From positions 124,001 to 188,000 of the forward strand of contig JBAOII010000028.1 in NCBI GenBank assembly GCA_037045685.1: a stretch of DNA of 64,000 nt, written 5' to 3'. The position numbers and the translations under genes were made by a program. This document shows, piece after piece, positions 9,272-19,370 of the stretch; positions within the stretch are counted from its first letter, which is position 1; each line of letters starts with the position of its first letter. The notes under the pieces were generated by a model. That model ran no database searches and had not been told where the DNA came from. It worked only from the letters and a program-made list of their open reading frames with translations. This DNA is from Competibacter_A sp037045685. GTDB taxonomy: Bacteria > Pseudomonadota > Gammaproteobacteria > Competibacterales > Competibacteraceae.

Positions 9272-9519
9272 AGCTTGATGTCATCCAGTGGCAACAAACC
9301 TTCATCCACATCCGGGAATTCCTCCTCTAACGGCTCCCAGGAAGCCAGTAGCTCGGCCAATCCGTTGGGTTTCTTTACCGGTTTTACAATCAGGCGGTCG
9401 CCGTCCTTGCGGATGATCACTTCATTGCCGGGCAGTTCAAATTCGCGCGGGATGCGCACGGCTTGATTGCGGCCGTTGCGGAACAGGCGGGCACGGCGTT
9501 CGACGGTTGGGTTCGGCAT
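9268..9519 (-). CDS. vapB: AbrB/VapB-type antitoxin
   Basis: 83 residues. The N-terminal swapped-hairpin SpoVT/AbrB DNA-binding fold is recognisable (RNGRNQAVRIPREFELPG), followed by an acidic C-terminal tail (EEEFPDVDEG) that would wrap the toxin. I chose the ATG at 9519 because an AGGAG ribosome-binding site precedes it by about 8 bases. It overlaps vapC by four bases and lies just downstream of the res gene. It probably represses its own promoter as a complex with VapC, as is usual for the family. Confidence 0.85.
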   Translation of the reverse strand: MPNPTVERRARLFRNGRNQAVRIPREFELPGNEVIIRKDGDRLIVKPVKKPNGLAELLASWEPLEEEFPDVDEGLLPLDDIKL

Positions 9520-9597
9520 GAGGGCTACTCCTATTTTTGCATAGGCCAAGCATATGCCACACGCGGGCCAGCGTCAAATCCCCTCGCCACCGTCCGC

Positions 9598-12286
9598 TCA
9601 GCCGCCAAACCGAGCCGCCAACCCGGCAAGCGTGTGGTTTTCCGCAATCGCATCGTGCGGAATCAGCAGAGTAGCGCCACGGCTTGCCGCCATGGGTCAT
9701 CGCATGATTGGAGGCGTTCGCGCACCACTGGAGCGCGGATTCCTGCTTGGCGAGCACGACCGGATCATCCATCTGGTTGCTGGCCTTGGGTTCCAGCATG
9801 AAGAGGGTGTCGCCCGTCTCCGCTACGAAATCTGGCTGGTATTCCAGGTGATCCGCCGCGATGCCGGTAGAAGATCTGGAACTGGCCCTTGGCCGGCCTG
9901 AACCACTTGAGGGCATCGCGTTCCAGAATGACCGCGAGTTTGCGCTCGGCGTCGGAATCGAACTTCTGTACCGGGTAGAGGCAACGCCGGAAGCCGCCAA
10001 ACAGATACTTCGCCATGTTGCTCTTGTCCGCCGGCGCGACCCGGTAATCCGTCGGCGGCTCTTGCGCGGCGCAGGTATAGGCGCTTTGCTTCAATTCGGT
10101 GAAGCCCTTGCTGATCTTCACTTCATGGCCGGCCGCGTCTTCCCAATAGTGGGCCTGCATCTGGGCATGGATGAAGTGCGCGATGGGGCGCTGGTAGCAG
10201 CGCAGCACCTTGCGGGTGTCGTCGTCGGCGAGATAGCCGCGAAAATGCCGTACCGTCTGGGCCGCCAGATCGTAGAGCAGATCGGCGTGGTCGTCGTAGC
10301 AAATGTCGTCGAAATCCATTAGCCCGCTCACGATGTAATCCTCCAGCCGCGCTTCCTCGTTGCCGCCACGGCCCAGCGCCACGATCTCAAGCTGGTGGGT
10401 GCGCAAGTGCTGAATCCATAGTTCGTCGGAAACTGGCGAATACTTCAGCGTGCCCAGTTCGAGCGTGAAGGGTTTGAAGCCGGATTTCACCTCGCCCTTC
10501 GGCACGACGAGAATGCGCGGTATGGCGATGGTTTGCTGTGCGACCAATTCCACCGTCCTGGCGACCACGGCGGCGATATCCGGCTTTTCGGTCACGCCGT
10601 CCAGTTCTCCCTGAGCGGGTCGGCGCTGCTCCTCGACCGCCTGGACGATGGCGGCCTGGATTTCCGGTTGTCGGAGATGCTCGATGGTCGGTACGGCTTG
10701 CGGCTGGTTTTCGAGCTGGCGGATGACCTCGTGGGCGATCCGTGCCAGCTTTTGCTCTTCGGGCTGGGTGAAAGCCGGCGCTTGATCCTGTCCGGCCAAC
10801 GTGGTGCTTCCGGTCACTTGCGCGGGCTTGATGCCCAGTTGGGTGGCGAGTTGCGATTGCGCCACGACCGTGGCTGTCTTCTGTCCGAGTTGGTCGGCGT
10901 CCAGCACCACCGCCTGTAGCCGGATGGTGGAATCGGGCTGGTTGGCCGCGTCGATGATGTCCTGAAATTTGTCGTGGGCGACGATGTTCAGCCGGTCCAC
11001 GGCGGTTACGCCGGTGCGCTTGCCGTAGGGCAGGCGCAGGCCGCGACCGATGGATTGCTCGATGAGGGTGCGGGCGTTGGCGGCGCGCAGCGGGACGATG
11101 GTGTAGAGATTGGTCACGTCCCAGCCTTCCTTGAGCATGTTGACGTGAATCACGATCTCGGTCGGCTCTTCGCTGTGCTCGACCTTGAGCAGGCGCGCGA
11201 TCATCTCCTCTTCTTCCGCGCCGGTCTTGCTGGAATCCACCTGGATGACCTTGTCCCGGTAGCGCCCCTCGAAGAAGCCGTCGGACTGGATCAGCGCCAA
11301 CAACTGCCCGGCATGGGTCGTGTCGCGGGCGATCACCAGCAGGAAAGGCTTGACGATGGGGCTTGTCCGTTTCGCGGGCGTAGGTTTCCAACTCCACCTT
11401 CACGCTTTCGTGCAGGCGCACGCCGTCTTCCAATTTCAGCCGTTCGAGTTCTTCCGATGACATGCCAGCCGGGTTGAAGTTTTTGCGGGTGACCACCGCC
11501 GGCTCCTTGACGAAGCCATCGGCCATCGCCCGGCCCAGCGGGTAATCGTAGACAACATTTTTGAACGCCACCGCGCCCTTGCCGGTTTCCACGAACGGGG
11601 TGGCGGTCAGTTCCAAGCCCCAGAATCGGTTTCAACTCGTTGATCGCCCGCACCCCGGCGCTGGCCCGGTAGCGGTGCGATTCGTCCATCAGCAGCACCA
11701 GATCGGGCAGACCGGCCAAATAGTCGAAATAGCTTTGGCCGATGTACTCCGACAGGCGCTTGATGCGGGGCGACTTGCCGCCGCGCACTTCGGAGTTGAT
11801 TTTCGAGATGTTGAAGATGTTGACCTTGCAGCGGATCGTCTCGTCGAACAAGGTCCGCGCCCGCGCTTCGTAGGTGTCGCCGGTGATGATTTCCGGCCGG
11901 TCGGTGGCGAATTCGGCGATGCCTTTGAACACGTACTTCGGCGTGTTGGGCGTGAAGTCGGCGATCAGTTTGTTGTAGATGGTCAGGTTGGGCGCCAGCA
12001 CGAAGAAGTTGTTGATGCCGTGCGCCAGATGCAGATAGCCGATGAAGGCGCCCATCAGCCGCGTCTTGCCGACGCCGGTGGCGAGCGCGAAGCACAGCGA
12101 CGGAAACTCGCGCTCGAAATCCGTGACCGATGGAAACTCGCGGCGGATGACCTCCAGTGCGGCGGCGGTGTCGGCGCCTTTACCGGGTGGGGTAATTTCG
12201 GTGATGCGGTCGAGAATTTCGAGGGAGCGGCGCTGGGGCGGACGCAGCGAGAGGCGGCCGGCGATGGCGTTGACGTGGCGGTTCAC
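9598..12286 (-). pseudogene. res: Type III restriction enzyme Res subunit, frameshifted
   Basis: Read across frames, this is a nearly full-length type III Res protein of about 890 residues. It starts with GTG at 12286, overlapping the hepT stop. The N-terminal helicase has Walker A (ATGVGKT), a DESH box and an LTATPF motif III; then come motif VI (GRGLRLPYGKR) and a C-terminal PD-ExK nuclease (PDFV...LEPKAS). Four frame changes are needed, near 11620, 11355, 9880 and 9665. Each neighbouring segment continues the protein with almost no loss, as single-base indels would leave it. Because polA nearby shows the same pattern, sequencing error is as likely as true decay. The partner is mod at 14292-15922. 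Confidence 0.8.
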
Positions 12287-12656
12287 TGCGGATGGTCCGT
12301 GCTGCGGTTATCGTTCTGAGTCTTCTTCAGCAATTCTCGCGCTTGGGCAAGCATCCTCGGGACATGCGTGGTCGCAACCTCCCAGATGATCTCGGCATCC
12401 AGCGCGAAGTAGTGATGCGCGATCAGGTCGCGCAGCCGCGCGGGTCGCCGAACCGCCGGCTTCCGACAGCGCGGAGCGCGCCTCGGCGGGCAACTTTTTT
12501 GGTCGCCTCGCCAATGACTTGAAGGTTGAACAAGACCGCGTCGAAGATGGCCTCCTCGGCGAGAAAAGTCTCGAATGTTCGGCCGCTCACGAAGCGCTCG
12601 ATCTTTTCCCCGCTCTCGATCAAATCGCCCAGATAGAGCAGCCAATCACGCGACAC
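12283..12656 (-). pseudogene. hepT: HepT-like HEPN RNase (DUF86), frameshifted
   Basis: About 120 residues when read across two frame changes near 12500 and 12440. The first segment (MSRDWLLYLGDLIESGEKIE to VIGEATKK) is a typical DUF86 N-terminus; the last begins RLRDLIAHHYFALD and contains the HEPN RNase motif R-x4-H-x-Y. It overlaps the upstream nucleotidyltransferase by 11 bases, the usual antitoxin-toxin arrangement of MntA/HepT pairs. Its stop overlaps the res GTG start. In studied pairs, HepT is inactivated when MntA AMPylates its tyrosine. The two frame changes may be sequence errors. Confidence 0.7.
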
Positions 12657-12939
12657 GGATCAGGTCCTTTTCGACATGCGGCCGGGCGCGGGGCTTCAAA
12701 CCCTTTTCGGTCACCAAATCCACCGGCCGGTCGAGCAGTTGCTCAAGGTAATCCTTGAGGCCGAAGTAGCCATCGAAAGTCGCGGAACCCTCGAATTCCA
12801 CCAGCAGGTCCACATCGCTGTCTTCCCCTGCTTCATCCCGGGCCATCGAGCCGAAAAGGGCAAGGTGCTTGACGCTGAAGCGCCGCTCGATCTCCGCGTG
12901 TCGCTCTCGCAGCACCGACAATACCTGATCGCGTTTCAT
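12646..12939 (-). CDS. mntA: MntA-like nucleotidyltransferase antitoxin
   Basis: 97 residues forming a minimal nucleotidyltransferase. The signature Gly-Ser-x10-Asp-x-Asp is present as GSMARDEAGEDSDVD near residues 30-44. It overlaps the HEPN gene by 11 bases, so this is a two-gene MNT/HEPN toxin-antitoxin pair lying between the DUF1016 gene and res. It is clearly related to, but not a recent copy of, the second pair at 15919-16567 (shared motifs such as PVDLVTEK, otherwise divergent). Confidence 0.8.
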   Translation of the reverse strand: MKRDQVLSVLRERHAEIERRFSVKHLALFGSMARDEAGEDSDVDLLVEFEGSATFDGYFGLKDYLEQLLDRPVDLVTEKGLKPRARPHVEKDLIRVA

Positions 12940-12942
12940 GGG

Positions 12943-13169
12943 CTAATTCTCGCTGAAATCCAATATCTGCTGCCCAGCATTCTCCCGTTTCCCGCTGGGA
13001 GAAGGGCCATCTTCTTTTGCGCCCTCTCCCACTGGGAGAGGGCTGGAGTGAGGGGCCTTCGGCAGATTCTCCACCCGCAGGCTGCAATTGTCGTGGCCCC
13101 ATTCGCAGCGGTTCAAAAACGGTTCTCCTTGTCAATCCAAGTAGGTTCAAATTTTTGCTTGCAATTCAT
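12943..13169 (-). pseudogene. Remnant of a second type III mod gene
   Basis: A start codon at 13169 overlaps the end of the DUF1016 gene and opens a reading of 18 residues (MNCKQKFEPTWIDKENRF) that matches the N-terminus of the intact-end mod gene (residues 4-16, KLELTWIGKENRP). It then stops. Immediately after, 13060-13116 is nearly identical (53 of 57 bases by eye) to 14334-14390, the codons for the C-terminus of mod (LNRCEWGHD...). The N- and C-terminal ends of a mod gene are thus fused with the middle missing, followed by a dispersed palindromic repeat. This is the scar of a deleted second methyltransferase gene. Confidence 0.7.
13018..13056. repeat. Dispersed palindromic repeat, copy 1
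   Basis: CCCTCTCCCACTGGGAGAGGG forms a 9-bp stem around a short loop and is followed by CTGGAGTGAGGGG. Similar stem-plus-tail elements occur at 54844-54878 and 58402-58441, always between genes. They look like a REP/BIME-type family. A degenerate half-copy lies just beside it at 12986-13009. Confidence 0.6.
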
Positions 13170-14295
13170 CCAGTTCGCGCCGTAGTTCGGCGCGCAGAAC
13201 CTCTTCGCTGGGTAGCTGGAATTGGTAGCGACTCGCAAATATTTGCTCGGACTTATCGGCGAGTACGTACCGCACCATCGCATCGTTCTTGTCGGCACAC
13301 AGGATGAGGCCGATAGTCGGCTGGTCATCTGGCGTGGCAATCTCGCGGTCGTAATAGTTGACGTACATCAGCATCTGCCCCAGGTCGCCGTGGGTCAGCC
13401 GGTTGACCTTGAGGTCGATCACCACATAGCACTTCAGTTTGACGTGATAGAAAACCAGGTCCGGGTAGAAATGGTCCCCGTCCAGCGTCAACCGCACTTG
13501 CCGGCCGATAAAGGCGAAGCCGCTGCCCAATTCCAGCAGGAAGTCTTGCAACCTTGAAATAAGTGTTTCCTCAACGCGGGATTCAACAAGGCGATGCGAC
13601 TCGGGCAGGTCGAGAAACTCCAGCACGTAGGGGTCCTTGATCGCGTCGACCGGCCGGGTGGGGATCAAACCCTCATTGGCCAACGCCAATACTCCGGCCT
13701 TGTCGCGGCTTTTCAGCAGCCGCTCGAACAGCAGCGAATTGATCTGGCGCTCCAGTTGCCGCGCCGACCAGCCGCTACGGATCGCCTCGATCTCATAGAA
13801 ATCGCGTGCTTCCCGGCGCTCGACCTTCAGCAGGGTTCGGTAATGGGTCCACGACAGGCCAGCGTGCAAGCGACCCGGCTGCCAGTTGGTCTCGGCGGCC
13901 GAAGCGGAAAAGTCACGCACTGCGTGACCTTTCGCTTCCACGCTCGCCGGCGCCGATTCGTCACGCGGTGCATGACGAATCTCCAGCAGATCCGGATAGC
14001 CCAGATAAAACATCCGCATGTATTTCAGCGCCGTCACCGAAAAGCCGTCGCCGAACTCCTTCTCCAATGACTCTGATAGCGTTTCCAGCAGTCGGCTGCT
14101 GTAGGCCGCACGCGATTTTCCGCCTTGCTCCGCCTCAACGATCTGCCTGCCAATCAACCAGTTGGCTTGCACCAACGCCGAATTGACCGAGCGCACCGCC
14201 CGCGAGCGAGCCGACTCCCAGATTTGGCGGATGCGTTGCAACAGCTCGCTGATCACCGTCGTGCTCACCTCCGCCACCGCCTTTTTCCTGCTCAT
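13147..14295 (-). CDS. DUF1016 (YhcG-type) PD-(D/E)XK nuclease
   Basis: 382 residues, full length for the family. The N-terminal helical DUF1016 domain covers about residues 1-190; the C-terminal nuclease fold has the catalytic segment YPDLVFYH...VVIDLK (Asp, then Asp-x-Lys) around residues 275-297. Members of this family often accompany restriction-modification loci and toxin-antitoxin genes, and their in-vivo role is not settled. Its start overlaps the mod stop (14292-14295) by four bases, so it is translationally coupled to the methyltransferase gene and precedes the mod remnant and the MNT/HEPN pair. Confidence 0.85.
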   Translation of the reverse strand: MSRKKAVAEVSTTVISELLQRIRQIWESARSRAVRSVNSALVQANWLIGRQIVEAEQGGKSRAAYSSRLLETLSESLEKEFGDGFSVTALKYMRMFYLGYPDLLEIRHAPRDESAPASVEAKGHAVRDFSASAAETNWQPGRLHAGLSWTHYRTLLKVERREARDFYEIEAIRSGWSARQLERQINSLLFERLLKSRDKAGVLALANEGLIPTRPVDAIKDPYVLEFLDLPESHRLVESRVEETLISRLQDFLLELGSGFAFIGRQVRLTLDGDHFYPDLVFYHVKLKCYVVIDLKVNRLTHGDLGQMLMYVNYYDREIATPDDQPTIGLILCADKNDAMVRYVLADKSEQIFASRYQFQLPSEEVLRAELRRELDELQAKI

Positions 14296-15922
14296 AGCGG
14301 CAACGCCTGCTGTCCAGGTTCAGGCGGTTTTTGCGGCAGGTTCTCCACCCGCAGGCTGTAGTCGTCGTGGCCCCATTCGCAGCGGTTCAAGACCTGTTTG
14401 GGGATTTTCTTGACGGTCAGGTTGGGGTATTCGTCGCGCCCACGGAAGGCGGGACACAACACCAGCAGCGAGCGCTCCGGCCCCACTTCGTCGGAGAGTT
14501 GCTGGAGTTGTTCGTGGTTCAACGCGGCGGTGGTGACGTAGAGGAAGTCGCGCTCGGTGGAATGGCCGTGCTGCCAGTACACCGCGTCGGACGGGGCGTA
14601 GCTGAAGCCTTCCAGCTTGCACAGCGCCTCGGCCAGCATGGCGGCGTTGTAGTCCTTGTTGATGACCCAGTTGCCCCACTTGTCCCGTTCCAGCAGCGAG
14701 GGCGCGAGGCGGTAGTAGCGGAAGCCGCCGCCGCCTTGCCAGTTCACGGCCTTGGTGATGCCGCCGGGGTCTTCGCCGTCGATGACTTTCTTCAGGCGCG
14801 GGATGATGTGGGTGTGGCAGTGCTCGCCCAGTTCGACCATGATCCAGCGCCGGCCCATCTTGTGGGCGACCGCGCCGGTGGTGCCGGAACCGGCGAAGGA
14901 ATCGAGAACGAGGTCGTCGGGGTTGGTGGCGATGTTCCAAAACGCGCCTTATGTAGCCGTTCTGGCTTTGGCGTGCTGAAACACATCTTCGCTTCCCGGC
15001 ACTACCGCCATAACCTCTTTCTTAGCTTCCTGTGTGTGCCCAACCTCGTCATGCAGCCATCATGGACTGCGGAACGATGCCTTCCATCACCTCGGATAAG
15101 AAGCGTTTGATGCGAGGTACATTCGTCGCCATTCTTTCCCCACCAAATACGTCCATCTTGCGTCTAGTTTCAGTAAACTTGCCTCGAAAGAGACGCGCCA
15201 ATACATGCCCTTCGGAGGGCCTGCAATCAAACGCCCTGAAGGTGCGGTGATCGGATAGATACCAGCCTGTAATATGAATTCCGAGCAGACATATCGCCCG
15301 AAGTCCACGGGCCTCGCGGATCGTTGTCGGGATTCTTGTAGCCTTCGTTATGCTTGTCGTTACGCGGAAGCAGCTTCCGCTTCCACTGAGGCTTCTCCTT
15401 TGCGTAAAGCAAAACATGGTCATGATCGTCGGAGAAATGTCGGGCCGTGCGATTTTGGAGCGAATAGTTCTTTCTGCCAAAGCACTGTAGTCGATAGAAA
15501 TTCGCTCGCCCAAACACCTCATCGCACAACACCTTCAGGTAATGCGCTTCGTTGTCGTCGATGGTGATCCACAGCGAACCATCCTCCGACAGCAACCGCC
15601 GGATAATCTCCAGCCGGTCGCGCATCAGCGACAGCCAAATCGAATGCTCCAACCCATCGTCGTAATGCGTGAACGCGCTGCCGGTGTTGTACGGCGGATC
15701 GATGAACACGCATTTCACCTTGCCCGCAAACTCCGCTTCCAGCGCCTTCAAAGCCAACAAGTTGTCCCCGAAAATCAGCCGGTTGTCGAAGATGTCTCCG
15801 TCCGTCACCCGATGCTTGGCGTGATACGACTTCGCCGGGTCTTCCAAAAGAATGCGCGGTTCCAGCCTCGGCCGGTTCTCCTTGCCGATCCAGGTGAGTT
15901 CCAATTTTTGGTTCTTGGTCAT
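14292..15922 (-). pseudogene. mod: Type III DNA methyltransferase Mod, frameshifted and mosaic
   Basis: About 540 residues across frames. The N-terminal third (15227-15922) is intact with FGDNLLAL and the catalytic DPPYNTGS motif; the C-terminal third (14292 to about 14900) is intact with the AdoMet-binding SFAGSGTTG motif followed by the MGRRWIMVELGEHC segment. The DPPY-before-FAGSG order is that of beta-class type III Mod proteins. The middle (about 14940-15300) needs at least four frame changes, though homologous pieces (PITAPSGRLIAGPPKGMYWRV, NVPRIKRFLSEVMEGIVPQ) are visible in each frame. This middle is also visibly richer in A+T. Start ATG at 15922 overlaps the HepT-like gene by four bases. 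Confidence 0.8.
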
Positions 15923-16272
15923 CGATTGGCGTCTCGTAACTGTCGCAGTTGGGACAGTAAAGACGGAATGTCAGTCTGGATGATGCTCCACAGAGTGTCG
16001 TTGTCAATGCCAAGGTAGCCGTGAATCAGGCGGTTGCGGGTAGCGATGATGATCCGCCAAGGAATTTGCGGATTCGCTTGGCGAATTGCATCCGGGACAT
16101 GGGTAGCAGCCTCGCCGATTAACTCAAGGTTGCGCACCGTGGCATCGTAGTTCAGGCTGCTAGCCACGAATCCAGCCTGATTGAGGTCATCGGTATAGGC
16201 GATAACTTTTTCGGCAAATCCGATCATGTCGTCCAAGTAAAAACGCCACTCGCGGGAACCCGGCTCAGACAT
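15919..16272 (-). CDS. hepT: HepT-like HEPN RNase toxin (DUF86)
   Basis: 117 residues. The ATG at 16272 is chosen because it overlaps the MNT stop and leaves a standard DUF86 length. The HEPN RNase motif R-x4-H-x-Y is present as RNRLIHGY near residues 85-92. The pair with the upstream nucleotidyltransferase is complete and unbroken, unlike the pair at 12.3-12.9 kb. Its stop overlaps the mod start by four bases, tying the toxin-antitoxin pair into the restriction-modification operon. Confidence 0.85.
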   Translation of the reverse strand: MSEPGSREWRFYLDDMIGFAEKVIAYTDDLNQAGFVASSLNYDATVRNLELIGEAATHVPDAIRQANPQIPWRIIIATRNRLIHGYLGIDNDTLWSIIQTDIPSLLSQLRQLRDANR

Positions 16273-16567
16273 GGAGCGCTTCCTTTTCAATAAAAGGGCG
16301 CAACTCCGGGCGCAGGGCTTTCTCGGTAACCAGATCGACCGGGCATCCGAACAGGTCTTCAAGATAGAACTGCACGCCGAAATAGCGTTCCGATGTTGCC
16401 GGGCCATCGAAGGCAACCAGGATATCGATATCGCTGTTTACCCGTGCGGCGTCTCGTGCAGTTGATCCGAACAGGGCAAGCTGCGTCACCCCATAACGCG
16501 CGGCCAAGATCGGTTTGCTCTGGGTAAGCAATTCAAGGGCATGGGATCGATTCATGGCAGTCTCCAT
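16265..16567 (-). CDS. mntA: MntA-like nucleotidyltransferase antitoxin
   Basis: 100 residues from the first ATG, or 96 from the ATG at 16555, which gives the more usual N-terminus (MNRSHALELL). The Gly-Ser-x10-Asp-x-Asp signature is GSTARDAARVNSDID. MntA proteins neutralise HepT by attaching AMP to its active-site tyrosine; the HepT here keeps that tyrosine. This is the first gene of the minus-strand defence operon, 45 bases downstream of the polA stop. Confidence 0.85.
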   Translation of the reverse strand: METAMNRSHALELLTQSKPILAARYGVTQLALFGSTARDAARVNSDIDILVAFDGPATSERYFGVQFYLEDLFGCPVDLVTEKALRPELRPFIEKEALHV

Positions 16568-16611
16568 TCAACGGTCAGGCTCACTTTGGCGATGCACATA
16601 CACCACCTCAC

Positions 16612-19358
16612 TCAATGCGCCTCATCCCAATTGGCGCCCACGCCGACATCCACCTCCAGCGGCACCCGCAATTCCGCCGCCGCGACCATCGCCGCCCGAA
16701 TGCGCTCTCCAGCTTCGGTCACGGCGTCCCCGGCCACCTCAAACACCAGTTCATCGTGAACCTGCATCAGCATCCGCGCCGGGAAGGCGGATTCTTGCAG
16801 CCAGCCATCCACCGCCAGCATCGCCCGCTTGATGATGTCGGCGGCGGTGCCCTGCATCGGCGCGTTGATGGCCGCGCGTTCCGCCGCCTGCCGAAGCTGC
16901 GCATTGCGGGCGCGGATGTCCGGCAGATAAAGCCGGCGGCCGAACACCGTTTCCACGTAGCCCCGCTCGGCGGCTTGGCGGCGGGTGTCCTCCATGTACG
17001 CCTTGACGCCCGGATAGCGGGCGAAATAGCGATCCACGTAAGCCTTTGCCGCGCCGCGTTCGATGCCCAATTGCTGGGCCAGCCCGAACGGCGACATGCC
17101 GTAAATCAGCCCGAAATTGATGGCCTTGGCGCTGCGGCGCTGGTCGGCGCTGACATTCTCCAACGCCACCCCGAACACTTCGGCGGCGGTGGCGCGATGC
17201 ACGTCGGCGCCGGTGGCGAAGGCGCGCAGCAAGCCCTCATCACCGGACAGGTGCGCCATGATCCGCAGCTCGATTTGCGAATAGTCCGCCGCCAGCATCA
17301 CCCAGCCCGGCTCCGGAACGAACGCTTGCCGAATTCGCCGCCCTTCCGGGGTGCGGATCGGGATGTTCTGCAAGTTGGGGTCCGAGGACGACAGCCGGCC
17401 GGTGCTGGCGACGGCCTGATGATAGGAAGTGTGAACCCGGCCGGTGCGCGGATGAATCTGCTCGGGCAGCCGGTCGGTGTAGGTCGATTTCAGCTTGCTC
17501 AGCGTGCGATGTTCCAGGATGACCTTGGGCAAGGGGTAATTCAGCGCCAGTTCCTGCAACACATCTTCGGCGGTGGAGGACTGGCCGGTGGCGGTCTTCT
17601 TGCCCGCCGGCAGGCCCATTCGCTCGAACAGGATCGCCTGCAACTGCTTGGGCGAACCCAGGTTAAAGCGCTCTCCAGCCAGGTCGTGGGCTTGCTGCTC
17701 CAACTCCCACAACCGCTTCGCCAATTCGCCGCTGTGCCGGCGCAGCGCCGCCGCGTCCACCCGCACCCCGATCCGCTCCATCCGCGCCAGGACGCGGAAT
17801 CAGCGGGATTTCCAGCTCCTCATAAAGCCGTTTCAGCTCCGATTCCCGTTCCAGTCGCGGCCACAGACAGCGATGCAGGCGCAGGGTCACGTCGGCGTCC
17901 TCGGCGGCGTAGGGTCCGGCCTGCTCCAGCGCCACCTGGTTGAAGGTCAACTGCTTGGCGCCCTTCCCCGCCACGTCCTCGAAGTGGATGGTGCGCAGCT
18001 TCAGATGCCGTTCCGCCAGCGAATCCATATCGTGCCGGGCGGTGGAATCCAGGACGTAGGATTCCAATAAAGTGTCGTGCTGGATGCCGCGCAAGGTAAT
18101 ACCGTGATTGGTCAAGTACATGCGAGTCGTACTTGAGATGCTGGCCCAGCTTCGGCCGCGCCGGGTCTTCCAGCAACGGTCGTAACCGCTCCAGCACCGC
18201 TTCCCGGTTCAATTGATCCGGAGCGCCGGGATAGTCGTGCGCCAGCGGCACATAAGCCGCCTCGCATGGATTCACGGCGAAGGACACGCCGACGATGCGG
18301 GCGTCGAGATAATTCAGGCTGGTGGTCTCGGTGTCGAAGGCGAACAAGTCCGCCGCGCGCAATCGTTCCAGCCAGCCGTCGAGCGCCGTCTGATCCAGCA
18401 CCAGATCGTAAGTGGGTGGATCGTTGACGACCTCCGCCAAGTCGAGAGACGACTGGGCCATCGCCGTCGGCGTTGGCGCTTGAGCTGGAATCTCCTGCCG
18501 GTCGGCCGGCAACTCCCGCAACCAAGAGCGGAATTCAAAGCGTTCGTACAATGCCCGCAGCGCGGCCACATCTGGCGACGCGGGTCGCAAATCATCGACC
18601 GCCATCGGCAGCGGCACCGCGCAATCCAGGGTCGCCAGTTGCCGGGACAGCGGCAATTGCTCCAAACCGGCGCGCAACTTGTCGCCGATCTTGCCGGAGA
18701 TGGCGGCGGCGTTGGCGACCAGGGCATCCAGCGAACCGTACTGGCGCAGCCATTTGGCGGCGGTCACCGGCCCCACGCCGGGCACGCCGGGAATGTTGTC
18801 GGACGTGTCGCCCACCAGCGCCAGCCAATCCACGATCAAGGCGGGCGGGACGCCGAATTTCTGTTCGACTCCGGCGACATCGGTGACCGACATTCTTCAT
18901 GGTGTCCAACATCCGCACCCGTTCGTCCACCAACTGAGCCAAGTCCTTGTCGCCGCTGACGATCAGCACCGGCAACCCTTTCGATCGGCCGCCTGGCGGG
19001 TCAGCGTGCCGATCACGTCGTCGGCCTCGACGCCCGCCACTTGCAGCAGCGGCAAGCCCAAGGCGCGGACGCAGGCGTACAAGGGCTCGATCTGCCGGAT
19101 CAGCTCCGGGTCCAGCGGCGGGCGATGGGCCTTGTACTCGACAAACATCTCGTGGCGGAAGGTCTTGCCGGGCGCATCGAAGATCACCGCCAGACAGTCG
19201 GGCCGGTAATCGGCCAACAGTCGGCGCAGCATGTTCAACACCCCGTACAGCGCGCCGGTCGGCTCGCCGGCTTTCGTGCTCAATGCCGGCAGGGCATTGA
19301 ACGCCCGATGCAACCAGGAGGAACCGTCGATCAGCAATACGGGCTTGGGTGCGGTCAT
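16612..19358 (-). CDS. polA: DNA polymerase I, interrupted by frameshifts
   Basis: About 910 residues when read across frames. The 5' nuclease domain begins MTAPKPVLLIDGSSWLHRAF and carries VSGDKDLAQLV; the 3'-5' exonuclease has FDTETTSLNYL; the polymerase domain has the motif A segment DYSQIELRI, the O-helix region (RRSAKAINFGLIYG) and the final motif C QVHDELVFEV. All sites look intact. Four single-base frame changes lie near 18985, 18895, 18122 and 17787. The first is explained if a GGGG run was read as GGG. Such clean interruptions in a repair polymerase of near-essential importance point to base-calling indels. It lies 12 bases after larB. Confidence 0.85.
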
Positions 19359-19370
19359 CGCTCGCTCTCG

